Positions 55,887 to 64,000 of a stretch of 64,000 bases of DNA are shown piece after piece. The notes below the pieces were generated by a model. The model was not told the DNA's origin, did no database searches, and worked only from the letters and a program-made list of their open reading frames with translations. This DNA is from Pedobacter mendelii (lineage in GTDB: Bacteria > Bacteroidota > Bacteroidia > Sphingobacteriales > Sphingobacteriaceae). The translations under genes and the position numbers were made by a program. Position 1 is the stretch's first letter. Every line of letters begins with the position of its first letter. The DNA is taken from assembly GCF_014635725.1 (NCBI RefSeq), contig NZ_BMDJ01000003.1, forward strand, positions 429,565 to 493,564, read 5' to 3'.

Positions 55887-55894
55887 TATATTTG
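55887..55894 (+). promoter_or_regulatory. Promoter -7 box of folC
   Basis: TATATTTG matches TAnnTTTG. Predicted start near 55898 leaves about six bases before ATG 55904 and excludes the in-frame TTG at 55892. It marks the end of the Ton/Tol-like operon. Confidence 0.55.
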
Positions 55895-55903
55895 ACAAAT
55901 ATT

Positions 55904-57193
55904 ATGAACTACCAGCAAACGCTTGATTTTTTGTATAGTAAACTTCCTATGTTTACCCGGGTTGGTGCATCAGCTTTTAAAAAGGATTTAACGAACACCA
56001 TCATTTTTTGCGAAGCTTTGGGTAATCCTCAAAACAAGTTTAAAACCATCCATGTTGCCGGTACAAACGGTAAAGGTTCTACTTCTCACATGTTGGCTTC
56101 GGTTTTGCAATCCCAGGGGTTTAAAACCGGATTATATACATCTCCGCATCTTAAAGATTTTCGTGAGCGGATTCGCATAAACGGAAAAATGATCAGCAAA
56201 GCCGAAGTTAAATCTTTCGTTCAGGCGAACAAGAAACTAATTTATAAAATTGAACCTTCCTTTTTCGAAGCAACTGTTGCTATGGCCTTCGAACATTTTG
56301 CAAAACACCAGGTTGATATTGCCGTTATCGAAGTTGGTTTAGGTGGAAGATTAGACTCGACAAATATAATAATACCAGAACTCTCAATAATTACAAACAT
56401 CAGTTTAGACCACACCAATATGCTTGGCAATACCTTACAGGAAATTGCAGGAGAAAAAGCGGGCATTATTAAAAAAGGTATTCCTGTAGTTATTGGTGAA
56501 ACACAGTCAGAATCTGAACCGGTTTTTATCGCAAAAGCTAAAGAAGTAGATACTCAAATATTTTTTGCTGATAATTCGTTAAAGGCAAAAGACATTTCAA
56601 TAAAAAATAACGTACTTAAAATTTCTCTGTACGAAGATGATGAGCTTAAATATCCGAGCATAAAAAGTGACTTAACTGGACTTTATCAACCAAAAAACAT
56701 TACAACAGTTTTAAAGGCTTTGGAAGTTTTAAGCCAGAAAACTGAAACAAAAATTGTAAAACATGCCGTTTATCAGGGCTTAAAGCAAGTAAAAAAACTT
56801 ACAGGTCTGCAAGGACGCTGGCAAACCCTAAATAAAAATCCACTTGTTATTTGTGATACCGGCCATAATGAAGCTGGAATAACTGAAGTTATTAAAAACA
56901 TAGAACAAACGCTACACGAAAAACTTCACATCGTTTTTGGTATGGTAAAGGATAAAGACATAACAAAAGTTTTATCTCTTTTACCTAAAAAAGCTGACTA
57001 TTATTTTTGTAAACCAGATATGGAACGTGGATTAGATGCTAAAGAATTAGCAGAACAAGCATCAGCTTTCGAATTAAAAGGTTCTGCCTACAATTCTGTT
57101 TTGGAAGCAAAAATGGCAGCCATGAAAAAAGCTGGTATTAACGACCTTGTATTTATTGGAGGAAGTACTTTTGTTGTTGCAGAAACATTATAA
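55904..57193 (+). CDS. folC: Folylpolyglutamate / dihydrofolate synthase
   Basis: The 429-residue Mur-ligase-family enzyme adds glutamate to folates, and to dihydropteroate in bifunctional forms. P-loop VAGTNGKGSTSHMLASVL, YTSPHLKDFRERIRING, IEVGLGGRLDSTN, ISLDHTNMLGNTL and AGEKAGIIK are diagnostic, with GRWQ and CDTGHNEAG in the C-terminal domain. ATG 55904 is chosen over TTG 55892 because the -7 box overlaps the latter. Confidence 0.95.
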   Translation: MNYQQTLDFLYSKLPMFTRVGASAFKKDLTNTIIFCEALGNPQNKFKTIHVAGTNGKGSTSHMLASVLQSQGFKTGLYTSPHLKDFRERIRINGKMISKAEVKSFVQANKKLIYKIEPSFFEATVAMAFEHFAKHQVDIAVIEVGLGGRLDSTNIIIPELSIITNISLDHTNMLGNTLQEIAGEKAGIIKKGIPVVIGETQSESEPVFIAKAKEVDTQIFFADNSLKAKDISIKNNVLKISLYEDDELKYPSIKSDLTGLYQPKNITTVLKALEVLSQKTETKIVKHAVYQGLKQVKKLTGLQGRWQTLNKNPLVICDTGHNEAGITEVIKNIEQTLHEKLHIVFGMVKDKDITKVLSLLPKKADYYFCKPDMERGLDAKELAEQASAFELKGSAYNSVLEAKMAAMKKAGINDLVFIGGSTFVVAETL

Positions 57194-57262
57194 AAACTTT
57201 ACAGAAACTTCAAAAATTCTTCATCTAAAAATTATTAATTTAGCCGCTCAAACTAAAGCATA

Positions 57263-58918
57263 ATGAAGAAAATTTCGTGGTTAATTGTTTCCGTATCCAT
57301 TTTTTCCCTCTCCAGCCTATCAGCTCAAACACAAAAAACAAAACCATCAGCTAAAACATTTCCGGCAGAGGTTGCAAGACCAAAATTGGTTATAGGTTTA
57401 GTCGTTGATCAAATGCGCTGGGATTATCTTTATCGGTATTACAATCGTTATTCAAACGGAGGATTTAAAAGATTAATTAACGAGGGTTTTTCTTTAGAAA
57501 ATACTTTTATTCCTTACACACCAACTTACACAGCGGTTGGTCATACAACAATTTATACAGGTTCGGTTCCTGCAATACATGGTATTATTGGAAACGATTG
57601 GTACAACGTTGAAACGAAAAAAAATATTTATTGCACTGAAGATTCTAGTGTTGTTACGATAGGAAGCACACCTTCATCTGAAGGAAATATGTCTCCAAAA
57701 AATTTATTAGCTACAACAATTACAGATGAGTTAAGATTAGCTACAAATTTTAAAGGTAAGGTAATTGGTATTTCATTAAAAGACAGAGGTTCAATCTTGC
57801 CAGCCGGTCATGCTGCAAATGCGGCCTATTGGTATCAGGGAAGTACCGGAAATTGGATTACAAGTTCTTACTACATGAAGGAAGTTCCAACATGGATTGC
57901 TGATTACAACAAACTCAAGCTAGCCAATAAATTTTATGCTAAAAACTGGGAAACACTATATCCAATTAACACTTATCTAAATAGTACAAGTGATGAGAAA
58001 GATTACGAGGGGAAAACGAGTACTTTTCCACATACTTTAGCCCAAAATATTGATAAAAATTTCGATGCCATACGAAGTACCCCATACGGAAATACGATTA
58101 CACTTGATTTAGCGAAACTGGCTATTCTTTCAGAAGACTTAGGACAGGACAACATAACCGATTTCCTAGCAATAAGTTGTTCGTCTACAGATTATGTTGG
58201 ACATGCTTATGGCCCAAATTCAATAGAAGCAGAAGATACTTATTTAAGATTAGATAAAGATTTTGAAGAATTTTTTAACTATTTAGATAAAAAAGTTGGT
58301 AAAGGAAATTACACAGTTTTTTTAAGCGCCGACCATGGTGTTGCCCATGTTCCTGCTTTTATGAAAGAGAATAAACTTCCAGCAGGTATCGTTAGCGATA
58401 GAGATATTGTTTTCAAACTTAATGCCTTCCTTAACAATAAATTCAAGGTTAACAATGTTGTTTTAAAATCGATGAATAATCAAATCATTTTCGATCATGA
58501 TAAAACTGATAATGGAACGGTTAGTTTTGATGTGATTAAAGCAGCATCTATAGAGTTTTTAAAACGGATAGATGGTTTCACAAATGTTATCGACATTTCG
58601 AGAATCGCTCAAACAACATTACCAGAAGTTCAGAAAAAAATGATTACCAATGGATATAATGCTCGCAGAAGCGGCGATTTATATTATATTTTAGATCCAA
58701 ACTGGTTTAATGGTAGCAGTACGGGAACTACACACGGAAGCTGGAATCCTTATGATGCTCATATTCCTTTGGTTTTTATGGGTTGGGGAATTAAACCCGG
58801 TGCATCAAACAAAACACATTATATGACTGATATTGCACCAACTTTAGCGGCATTACTGCATATTCAAATGCCAAACGGATGCGTTGGAGAACCAATAACA
58901 GAGATTACAAATAAATAA
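57263..58918 (+). CDS. pafA: PafA-type alkaline phosphatase superfamily enzyme
   Basis: The 551-residue protein has a signal peptide (SLSSLSAQ). VIGLVVDQMRWDY supplies a metal Asp, and YTPTYTAVGHTTIYTGS contains the Thr nucleophile of PafA-like phosphatases. The conserved Asn lies in I-I-G-N-D-W-Y, and S-L-K-D-R-G-S holds the Lys-x-Arg pair typical of PafA phosphate monoesterases. DYVGHAYGP and FLSADHGVAHVP complete the two-zinc site. It probably releases phosphate from organic esters in the periplasm. I know of no need for phosphate starvation in PafA expression, but that is not testable here. A strong terminator follows. Confidence 0.88.
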   Translation: MKKISWLIVSVSIFSLSSLSAQTQKTKPSAKTFPAEVARPKLVIGLVVDQMRWDYLYRYYNRYSNGGFKRLINEGFSLENTFIPYTPTYTAVGHTTIYTGSVPAIHGIIGNDWYNVETKKNIYCTEDSSVVTIGSTPSSEGNMSPKNLLATTITDELRLATNFKGKVIGISLKDRGSILPAGHAANAAYWYQGSTGNWITSSYYMKEVPTWIADYNKLKLANKFYAKNWETLYPINTYLNSTSDEKDYEGKTSTFPHTLAQNIDKNFDAIRSTPYGNTITLDLAKLAILSEDLGQDNITDFLAISCSSTDYVGHAYGPNSIEAEDTYLRLDKDFEEFFNYLDKKVGKGNYTVFLSADHGVAHVPAFMKENKLPAGIVSDRDIVFKLNAFLNNKFKVNNVVLKSMNNQIIFDHDKTDNGTVSFDVIKAASIEFLKRIDGFTNVIDISRIAQTTLPEVQKKMITNGYNARRSGDLYYILDPNWFNGSSTGTTHGSWNPYDAHIPLVFMGWGIKPGASNKTHYMTDIAPTLAALLHIQMPNGCVGEPITEITNK

Positions 58919-58921
58919 TTT

Positions 58922-58950
58922 AAAGCCACCAACTCAGGTGGCTTTTTTAT
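58922..58950 (+). terminator. Intrinsic terminator of the PafA-type gene
   Basis: AAAGCCACC (58922-58930) pairs perfectly with GGTGGCTTT (58937-58945) around AACTCA and runs into T residues. Confidence 0.93.
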
Positions 58951-59001
58951 TTATAATTAGTATCAATTCTATTATTAAATCATCTGATGATAAGGAATTA
59001 T

Positions 59002-59009
59002 TACATTTG
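59002..59009 (+). promoter_or_regulatory. Promoter -7 box of icmF
   Basis: TACATTTG matches TAnnTTTG. Predicted start near 59013 gives a leader of about 50 bases. Confidence 0.45.
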
Positions 59010-59062
59010 CATACCAGATATAAATTAAGAGAAGCCTATTCTTTTCTTTAACAGCCTGACTT

Positions 59063-62000
59063 ATGCAACAAGTAGAAATATATAAACCTAAAAATAAAAT
59101 TCGTTTTGTAACTGCCGCCTCATTATTTGATGGACATGATGCCACAATTAATATTATGCGCCGAATTTTGCAATCTTCAGGTGCAGAAGTTATTCATTTA
59201 GGACATAACCGTTCGGTTGATGAAGTTGTAAATTGTGCCATTCAAGAGGATGTGCAAGGTATTGCAATGACCTCCTATCAAGGCGGTCACATCGAATATT
59301 TCAAATACATGCACGATTTGCTGCAGGAACGCGGTTCAGGGCATATTAAAATATTTGCCGGTGGTGGTGGTGTAATTCTCCCTTCTGAAATTGAAGAACT
59401 TGAAGCCTATGGCATTTCCAAAATTTATTCTCCTGATGATGGCAGAAGAATGGGTTTGCAAGGAATGATTAATGATATGCTGATACAAACAGATTTTGTT
59501 ACCAAAAGTAGTATTACTGATGAGTTACAAACCATCCCAACTAAAGATATAAAAGCTATAGCAGGAGCAATTACAGTCGCAGAGAACGATCCCGAAGGTG
59601 CTCAATCCTTCGTTGATGAACTTAAAACACTTTCTAAAAATAATAGTGCCCCAATTTTAGGGATAACCGGAACTGGCGGTGCCGGAAAATCATCATTGGT
59701 TGATGAATTGGTTCGAAGGTTTTTGGTGGAAGTTGAAGATAAAACCTTGGCGATAATTTCTGTCGATCCATCAAAAAGAAAAACAGGAGGTGCTTTACTT
59801 GGCGATCGCATCCGCATGAATGCCATAAATAACCCACGAGTTTACATGCGCTCTCTGGCAACAAGACAAGCAAATTTAGCACTTTCTAAAAATGTTCAGG
59901 AAAGTATTGATATCTGTAAAGCTGCTGGTTACGATTTAATTATCGTTGAAACATCTGGTATTGGTCAATCTGATACTGAAATAACTGAACATTGCGATGT
60001 TTCACTATATGTAATGACACCAGAATTTGGTGCAGCAACTCAGCTGGAAAAAATCGATATGCTCGATTTTGCCGATTTAGTAGCCATTAATAAATTTGAT
60101 AAGCGTGGAGCTTTAGATGCCCTGCGTGATGTTCGAAAACAGTACAAGCGCAATCATAATATTTTCGATGCAAAGGATGATGAAATTCCAGTCTATGGAA
60201 CCATGGCATCTCAATTTAACGACCCTGGAATGAATAACTTATTTGTTGCTTTGATGGAGCAAATTAAGATTAAAACAGGAACTAACTTTAAAGCCCGAAT
60301 GGAATTAACTTCAGAGCAATCTGAAAAAATTTACATCATTCCACCCGATAGAATTCGCTATTTAGCCGAAATTGCCGAAGCCAGTCAAACTTATAACGAA
60401 TGGGTTGATAAGCAAGCATCGATAGCCCGCAAAATGTATCAGCTTAAAGGCGTGATCAATCTGCTAAACGAAAATAAAATAACAGATGAACAAGGCAAAG
60501 TATCCCCTTCTGGAGCAGATTTAGAGAGCACTTTATTATATTTTGAAGAACAACTGGATGGAGAATGTAAAAGATTGCTACGCCAATGGCCTGAAACCAA
60601 GAGAAGTTATAAAGAAGAATTTTTTATTTATAAAGTTCGCGATAAAGAAATTAAATTACCATTATTTTACGAATCTCTATCAAAATTAAATATTCCCAAA
60701 GTTTCTTTACCAAGATATGAAGATTGGGGCGATATTTTGCGTTGGTTACTAACTGAAAATTTACCAGGTGAATTTCCATATGCTGCCGGCGTTTTTCCAT
60801 TAAAACGTGAAGGAGAAGACCCAACGAGGATGTTTGCCGGAGAAGGCGGTCCGGAGCGAACCAATAAACGCTTTCACTATGTATCTTTAGGGCAACCAGC
60901 CCATCGTTTATCAACTGCCTTTGATTCTGTTACTTTATATGGTGAAGATCCACACATTCGCCCGGATATTTATGGTAAAATTGGTAACTCAGGTGTAAGT
61001 ATTGCAACGTTAGATGATGCTAAAAAATTGTATTCTGGCTTTGATCTTTGTGCACCATCAACATCCGTTTCAATGACGATAAATGGCCCAGCGCCAATGC
61101 TTTTAGGCTTTTTCATGAATGCAGCAATCGACCAGCAATGTGAAAAATACATCATTGAAAATGGCTTAGAAGAAGAGGTAAACCAAAAGATAGAAGATAT
61201 TTATAAATCAAATAACATTCTGCGCCCAACTTATAGCGGCAACTTACCCGAAGGAAACGATGGTTTAGGTTTAATGCTTTTAGGCATAACTGGCGACCAA
61301 GTTTTGCCTCCTGAAGTTTATACGAAGATAAAAGCTTACGCCATAAGTTCTGTTCGAGGAACGGTTCAAGCTGATATTCTAAAGGAAGATCAAGCACAAA
61401 ATACTTGTATTTTTTCTACTGAATTTGCCTTAAGAATGATGGGTGACATTCAAAAATATTTTATTGATGAAAAGGTTCGTAATTTCTATTCTGTATCCAT
61501 CTCAGGTTATCATATTGCAGAAGCTGGTGCAAACCCTATTTCCCAGCTTGCTTTTACTTTAAGCAACGGATTTACATTTGTTGAGTATTATTTAAGTCGG
61601 GGAATGCATATTGATGATTTTGCACCAAACCTTTCTTTCTTCTTCTCTAACGGAATTGACCCTGAGTACGCCGTTATTGGGAGAGTCGCCAGAAAAATTT
61701 GGGCTAAAGCCATTAAGAATAAATATAAAGGCAATGATAGATCTCAAAAACTAAAATATCATATTCAAACATCAGGTCGGTCATTACATGCTCAAGAGAT
61801 AGATTTTAATGATATTCGAACAACTTTACAAGCTCTTTACGCCATTTATGATAATTGCAATTCACTACACACAAACGCTTACGATGAAGCCATAACTACA
61901 CCAACTGAAGAATCAGTACGCAGGGCAATGGCTATTCAACTCATAATTAATCGAGAATTGGGTTTAGCAAAAAATGAAAATCCATTACAAGGTGCTTTCA

Positions 62001-62455
62001 TAATTGAAGAATTAACCGATTTAGTTGAAGACGCGGTTTTAGCAGAATTTAAACGCATTAATGATCGTGGTGGTGTTTTAGGTGCTATGGAAACTATGTA
62101 TCAACGTGGTAAAATACAGGAAGAAAGTTTATATTATGAAACGCTGAAACACACAGGTGAATATCCTATAGTTGGTGTAAATACATTTTTAAATAAAAAT
62201 GGCTCTCCAACAATAGTTCCTGGTGAAGTTATTCGTGCAACCGAAGAAGAGAAACAGTATCAAATAGAAACTTTAAAAGCATTTCAAAACAGAAATGAAG
62301 ATAAAGCTGAAGCATTTCTTATGCAACTTCAAAAATCTGCAGTTGCTGGCGATAATATTTTCGAGCAATTAATGGAGGTATGCAAAGTTTGCTCCTTAGG
62401 TCAAATTAGTAAAGCACTTTACGAAGTTGGTGGCCAGTATAGAAGAAACATGTAA
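59063..62455 (+). CDS. icmF: Fused isobutyryl-CoA mutase IcmF
   Basis: A 1130-residue natural fusion. Residues 10-145 form the B12-binding domain ([17 protein letters not shown] with the cobalt-ligating His, GGGG near 110). Residues 190-430 form the MeaB-like G-protein chaperone ([18 protein letters not shown]-loop near 200, [22 protein letters not shown]). Residues 560-1130 form the acyl-CoA mutase TIM barrel ([35 protein letters not shown]). This domain order (B12, GTPase, mutase) is that of IcmF, not of methylmalonyl-CoA mutase, where the B12 domain is C-terminal and no GTPase is fused. IcmF interconverts isobutyryl- and n-butyryl-CoA, and some also isovaleryl- and pivalyl-CoA. It uses adenosylcobalamin and GTP. 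Confidence 0.95.
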   Translation: MQQVEIYKPKNKIRFVTAASLFDGHDATINIMRRILQSSGAEVIHLGHNRSVDEVVNCAIQEDVQGIAMTSYQGGHIEYFKYMHDLLQERGSGHIKIFAGGGGVILPSEIEELEAYGISKIYSPDDGRRMGLQGMINDMLIQTDFVTKSSITDELQTIPTKDIKAIAGAITVAENDPEGAQSFVDELKTLSKNNSAPILGITGTGGAGKSSLVDELVRRFLVEVEDKTLAIISVDPSKRKTGGALLGDRIRMNAINNPRVYMRSLATRQANLALSKNVQESIDICKAAGYDLIIVETSGIGQSDTEITEHCDVSLYVMTPEFGAATQLEKIDMLDFADLVAINKFDKRGALDALRDVRKQYKRNHNIFDAKDDEIPVYGTMASQFNDPGMNNLFVALMEQIKIKTGTNFKARMELTSEQSEKIYIIPPDRIRYLAEIAEASQTYNEWVDKQASIARKMYQLKGVINLLNENKITDEQGKVSPSGADLESTLLYFEEQLDGECKRLLRQWPETKRSYKEEFFIYKVRDKEIKLPLFYESLSKLNIPKVSLPRYEDWGDILRWLLTENLPGEFPYAAGVFPLKREGEDPTRMFAGEGGPERTNKRFHYVSLGQPAHRLSTAFDSVTLYGEDPHIRPDIYGKIGNSGVSIATLDDAKKLYSGFDLCAPSTSVSMTINGPAPMLLGFFMNAAIDQQCEKYIIENGLEEEVNQKIEDIYKSNNILRPTYSGNLPEGNDGLGLMLLGITGDQVLPPEVYTKIKAYAISSVRGTVQADILKEDQAQNTCIFSTEFALRMMGDIQKYFIDEKVRNFYSVSISGYHIAEAGANPISQLAFTLSNGFTFVEYYLSRGMHIDDFAPNLSFFFSNGIDPEYAVIGRVARKIWAKAIKNKYKGNDRSQKLKYHIQTSGRSLHAQEIDFNDIRTTLQALYAIYDNCNSLHTNAYDEAITTPTEESVRRAMAIQLIINRELGLAKNENPLQGAFIIEELTDLVEDAVLAEFKRINDRGGVLGAMETMYQRGKIQEESLYYETLKHTGEYPIVGVNTFLNKNGSPTIVPGEVIRATEEEKQYQIETLKAFQNRNEDKAEAFLMQLQKSAVAGDNIFEQLMEVCKVCSLGQISKALYEVGGQYRRNM

Positions 62456-62462
62456 AAGCAAA

Positions 62463-62594
62463 AAGATGCTGTCTCATAAATTCGAAATGTCATCCTTAGT
62501 TTGTCGAAGGATTTGCAAAACTACCTTTTATGGCGTTTTGAAAAGGTCAACGTGACTAGGTGCAAAGATAAATTGATTTATGAGACAACCTCTT
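62463..62594. mobile_element. MITE-like element with 19-bp terminal inverted repeats
   Basis: The ends AAGATGCTGTCTCATAAAT (62463-62481) and ATTTATGAGACAACCTCTT (62576-62594) are inverted copies matching at 17 of 19 positions. The T-G-T-C-T-C-A core is of the kind found at ends of several IS families. The 132-bp element has no transposase. Its interior holds GTCATCCTTAGTTTGTCGAA, a type of sequence often seen in dispersed repeats. No clear target duplication is visible. It lies between icmF and the convergent desaturase gene. Confidence 0.7.
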
Positions 62595-62612
62595 AAAATA
62601 TGTATTCAAATC

Positions 62613-63593
62613 TTAACCAGCTATCCAGCTAAATTTATAATCAATAGTTGGGTTTTTCATTCTTTCTGCAACACGCAATAAGCGCGAAGGTAAATTCATA
62701 ATGTAATCTCTCGCTTTTTCTCCTGCCTCATCCAAATCACGCATACCTTCAATTTTCCAATCAATAATCAATTGCTGCATAATTTCAACATAATCAACAG
62801 CTGTGTAAACGCCTAAACGTTGTGCTGCATCCGTAAAATGACCAAAAGTTTGACCAATCTTTAAACCAACTTCACGTAAAAAGTGTGCTGGCATTACAAT
62901 CTTTTTACGCATCATATCTTCAAAAGCCAACATTGCTTCGTTCGGATCAACCTCAAAAATACGATTCATGAAATCTTTGTAAGCCTTCGCATGCCGTGCT
63001 TCGTCTGATGCAATAACACCGCACATTTTAGATAGTAGGGTATCACCATCTTTTTTAGCCAATGAAGCTACCCGTCGGTGAGATACATTAGTTGCTAATT
63101 CCTGAAAACTAGTATAAATAAAATTTCTGTAGGGATCATGTCCCGTTCCAATTTCAAAACCATCAGCAATGAGATACTGCGTAGAAATCTCCATTTGGCG
63201 CATATCAACACGCCCTGAAAGATATAAGTATTTATTTAATAAATCTCCGTGACGATTCTCTTCAGCTGTCCAATGACGAACCCATTTCATCCAACCACCT
63301 TCTTCGTCACCACTGTGTCCGTCTACCATTGCTAACCACGATTCGTAAGTTGGCAATGCTTCTTCAGTAATTGTATCACCAATTAAAACAGCCACCAAAT
63401 CATAAGAAAGGTCTTTTGCATTATCTCTTAAAATCCTTATATCCTGATAAAATGTTTCACTTGTAGAATCAGGTAAGAAATCTGATGGTTGCCAGTTAGT
63501 ATCTATTGGCTTTAAATAGGTACCCATAGATTCAAGCATATATTTCTCAATATGCATCATTACTTCCCTTCTCTTATCTGCAAAAAAACTCAT
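62613..63593 (-). CDS. Acyl-ACP desaturase
   Basis: The 326-residue soluble diiron enzyme introduces a cis double bond into acyl-ACP. The diiron motifs are EENRHG (near residue 110) and ASDEARHAKAYKDF (near 197), plus W-T-A-E-E-N-R-H-G-D-L-L-N-K-Y-L-Y-L-S-G-R-V-D shown in part. It matches the plant and actinobacterial stearoyl-ACP desaturase fold. Length is normal. It is alone, convergent with icmF, and has its own promoter. Confidence 0.93.
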   Translation of the reverse strand: MSFFADKRREVMMHIEKYMLESMGTYLKPIDTNWQPSDFLPDSTSETFYQDIRILRDNAKDLSYDLVAVLIGDTITEEALPTYESWLAMVDGHSGDEEGGWMKWVRHWTAEENRHGDLLNKYLYLSGRVDMRQMEISTQYLIADGFEIGTGHDPYRNFIYTSFQELATNVSHRRVASLAKKDGDTLLSKMCGVIASDEARHAKAYKDFMNRIFEVDPNEAMLAFEDMMRKKIVMPAHFLREVGLKIGQTFGHFTDAAQRLGVYTAVDYVEIMQQLIIDWKIEGMRDLDEAGEKARDYIMNLPSRLLRVAERMKNPTIDYKFSWIAG

Positions 63594-63618
63594 TATTTTT
63601 TTATATATTGTTGTATAG

Positions 63619-63626
63619 CAAAGATA
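63619..63626 (-). promoter_or_regulatory. Promoter -7 box of the acyl-ACP desaturase gene
   Basis: Minus-strand TATCTTTG matches TAnnTTTG. Predicted start near 63615 leaves a leader of about 22 bases. A TTTG further upstream is at non-ideal spacing. Confidence 0.5.
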
Positions 63627-63866
63627 GCCAAATATTACGGCAAACCTTACAATATTAACATATTTGAGTACAATCAGTTTGGAAATATGATATATTGTTA
63701 CCTAACAAACCAGCAATTTTAGCTTCGCAAGTGAAATTCATTACTTACATCAGTTATTTCTGTTCATTTTGTTAACTCAATCCGCTTTGACAGATGTTTC
63801 GATATTGGCAGAAATTCCTAATTAGTAATTCTTTTGTTTTTGATATTTTATTTCAATAAACGAAGA

Positions 63867-63894
63867 AACCCCTGCAGTTGTTACTGCAAGGGTT
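63867..63894 (-). terminator. Intrinsic terminator of the rRNA operon
   Basis: Arms AACCC-C-TGCAGT and ACTGCA-A-GGGTT form an 11-pair stem with one internal C-A mismatch and the loop TGTT. On the minus strand it is followed by TTTCTT. It lies about 35 bases past the 5S rRNA end. Confidence 0.75.
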
Positions 63895-63903
63895 CTTGTT
63901 AAG

Positions 63904-63919
63904 AGCCTGTTTTGAGGCT
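63904..63919 (-). terminator. Small hairpin directly behind 5S rRNA
   Basis: AGCCT (63904-63908) and AGGCT (63915-63919) form a short stem with a GTTTTG loop. It may help 5S processing or back up the stronger terminator. Confidence 0.4.
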
Positions 63920-63929
63920 TTTAAGATTT

Positions 63930-64000
63930 GGCACCGACCTACTCTCCCACGTGTTACCGCAGTACCATCGGCTCTGGTGGGCTTAACTTCTCTGTTCGGA
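63930..64000 (-). rRNA. rrf: 5S ribosomal RNA, 3' part
   Basis: The minus strand reads TCCGAACAGAGAAGTTAAG at the window edge, then GCCGATGGTACTGC and GTGGGAGAGTAGGTCGGTGCC, all conserved 5S rRNA segments. About 71 nt of the 3' side are inside the window; the 5' part, and presumably 23S and 16S, lie to the right. The exact 3' end is uncertain by a few bases. Confidence 0.95.

Larger units (their letters stand above)
63594..63929. other. Intergenic region between the desaturase gene and the rRNA operon
   Basis: This 336-bp region holds the desaturase promoter at its left end and two hairpins behind the 5S rRNA at its right end. The middle (63640-63860) is AT-rich without visible structure. 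Confidence 0.6.

Noticed and set aside
59063..62455. Methylmalonyl-CoA mutase
   Set aside because: B12 and G-protein domains precede the mutase domain in one chain, the IcmF order.

Overview
The window comes from a low-GC member of the Bacteroidota, most likely Sphingobacteriaceae and Pedobacter-like. I infer this from the protein families (BshB1, DUF4294, DUF4783, HU/SPOR-domain protein, fused IcmF, L-lysine 6-transaminase), from the near absence of Shine-Dalgarno sequences, and from repeated use of the Bacteroidota promoter box TAnnTTTG. No database search was possible, so the genus is a guess. The window is chromosomal and mostly housekeeping. I saw no phage, integron, CRISPR array, tRNA gene or intact insertion sequence. 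The right edge enters the 3' end of an rRNA operon on the minus strand (partial 5S rRNA and its terminators).

Layout, left half. 0-5 kb: SEC-C/YchJ protein and a large DisA_N-like (DACNV-type) sensor protein, truA, a small lipoprotein and a LolC/E-type permease. 5-11 kb: DUF1343/NamZ-type lipoprotein, topoisomerase IB, fmt, a class IV aminotransferase and rluD. 11-18 kb: an ACC-deaminase-like PLP enzyme behind an intrinsic terminator, lysine 6-transaminase with a small membrane protein, a glutaryl-CoA-type acyl-CoA dehydrogenase, and a thiol-redox operon (DUF4294, GPx, bshB1). 18-30 kb: RelA/SpoT, Fur, purA, pabB, an M48 lipoprotein protease, plsY, the nadC-DUF4783 pair, gpmI and small envelope proteins.

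Layout, right half. 30-35 kb: lon, an LpxR-like lipid A deacylase, arfB and an unknown membrane protein. 35-43 kb: cmk and rpsA, separated by four exported or membrane proteins. 43-47 kb: a family 2 glycosyltransferase, a GH20 hexosaminidase, a DCC-family protein and pyrR-pyrB. 47.5-55.8 kb: a six-gene operon encoding a 1008-residue TPR protein, a plugless beta-barrel, an HU/SPOR transmembrane protein, ExbB, ExbD and a TonB-like protein. It then continues with folC, a PafA-type phosphatase, fused isobutyryl-CoA mutase (icmF), a MITE-like element and an acyl-ACP desaturase.

The most coherent candidate for a poorly described system is the 47.5-55.8 kb operon. It combines a proton-driven ExbB/ExbD/TonB motor with an outer-membrane barrel, a very long periplasmic TPR protein and a protein that joins a cytoplasmic HU-like domain to a periplasmic peptidoglycan-binding SPOR domain. 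It resembles a Tol-Pal-like envelope machine more than a nutrient importer. Second is the degenerate DisA_N-like protein at 669-2411.

Non-coding structure includes degenerate 7-bp-period tandem repeats, three copies of a REP-like hairpin, a long imperfect inverted repeat, a 132-bp MITE, two intrinsic terminators placed directly before start codons, and several promoters so close to start codons that the mRNAs should be almost leaderless.
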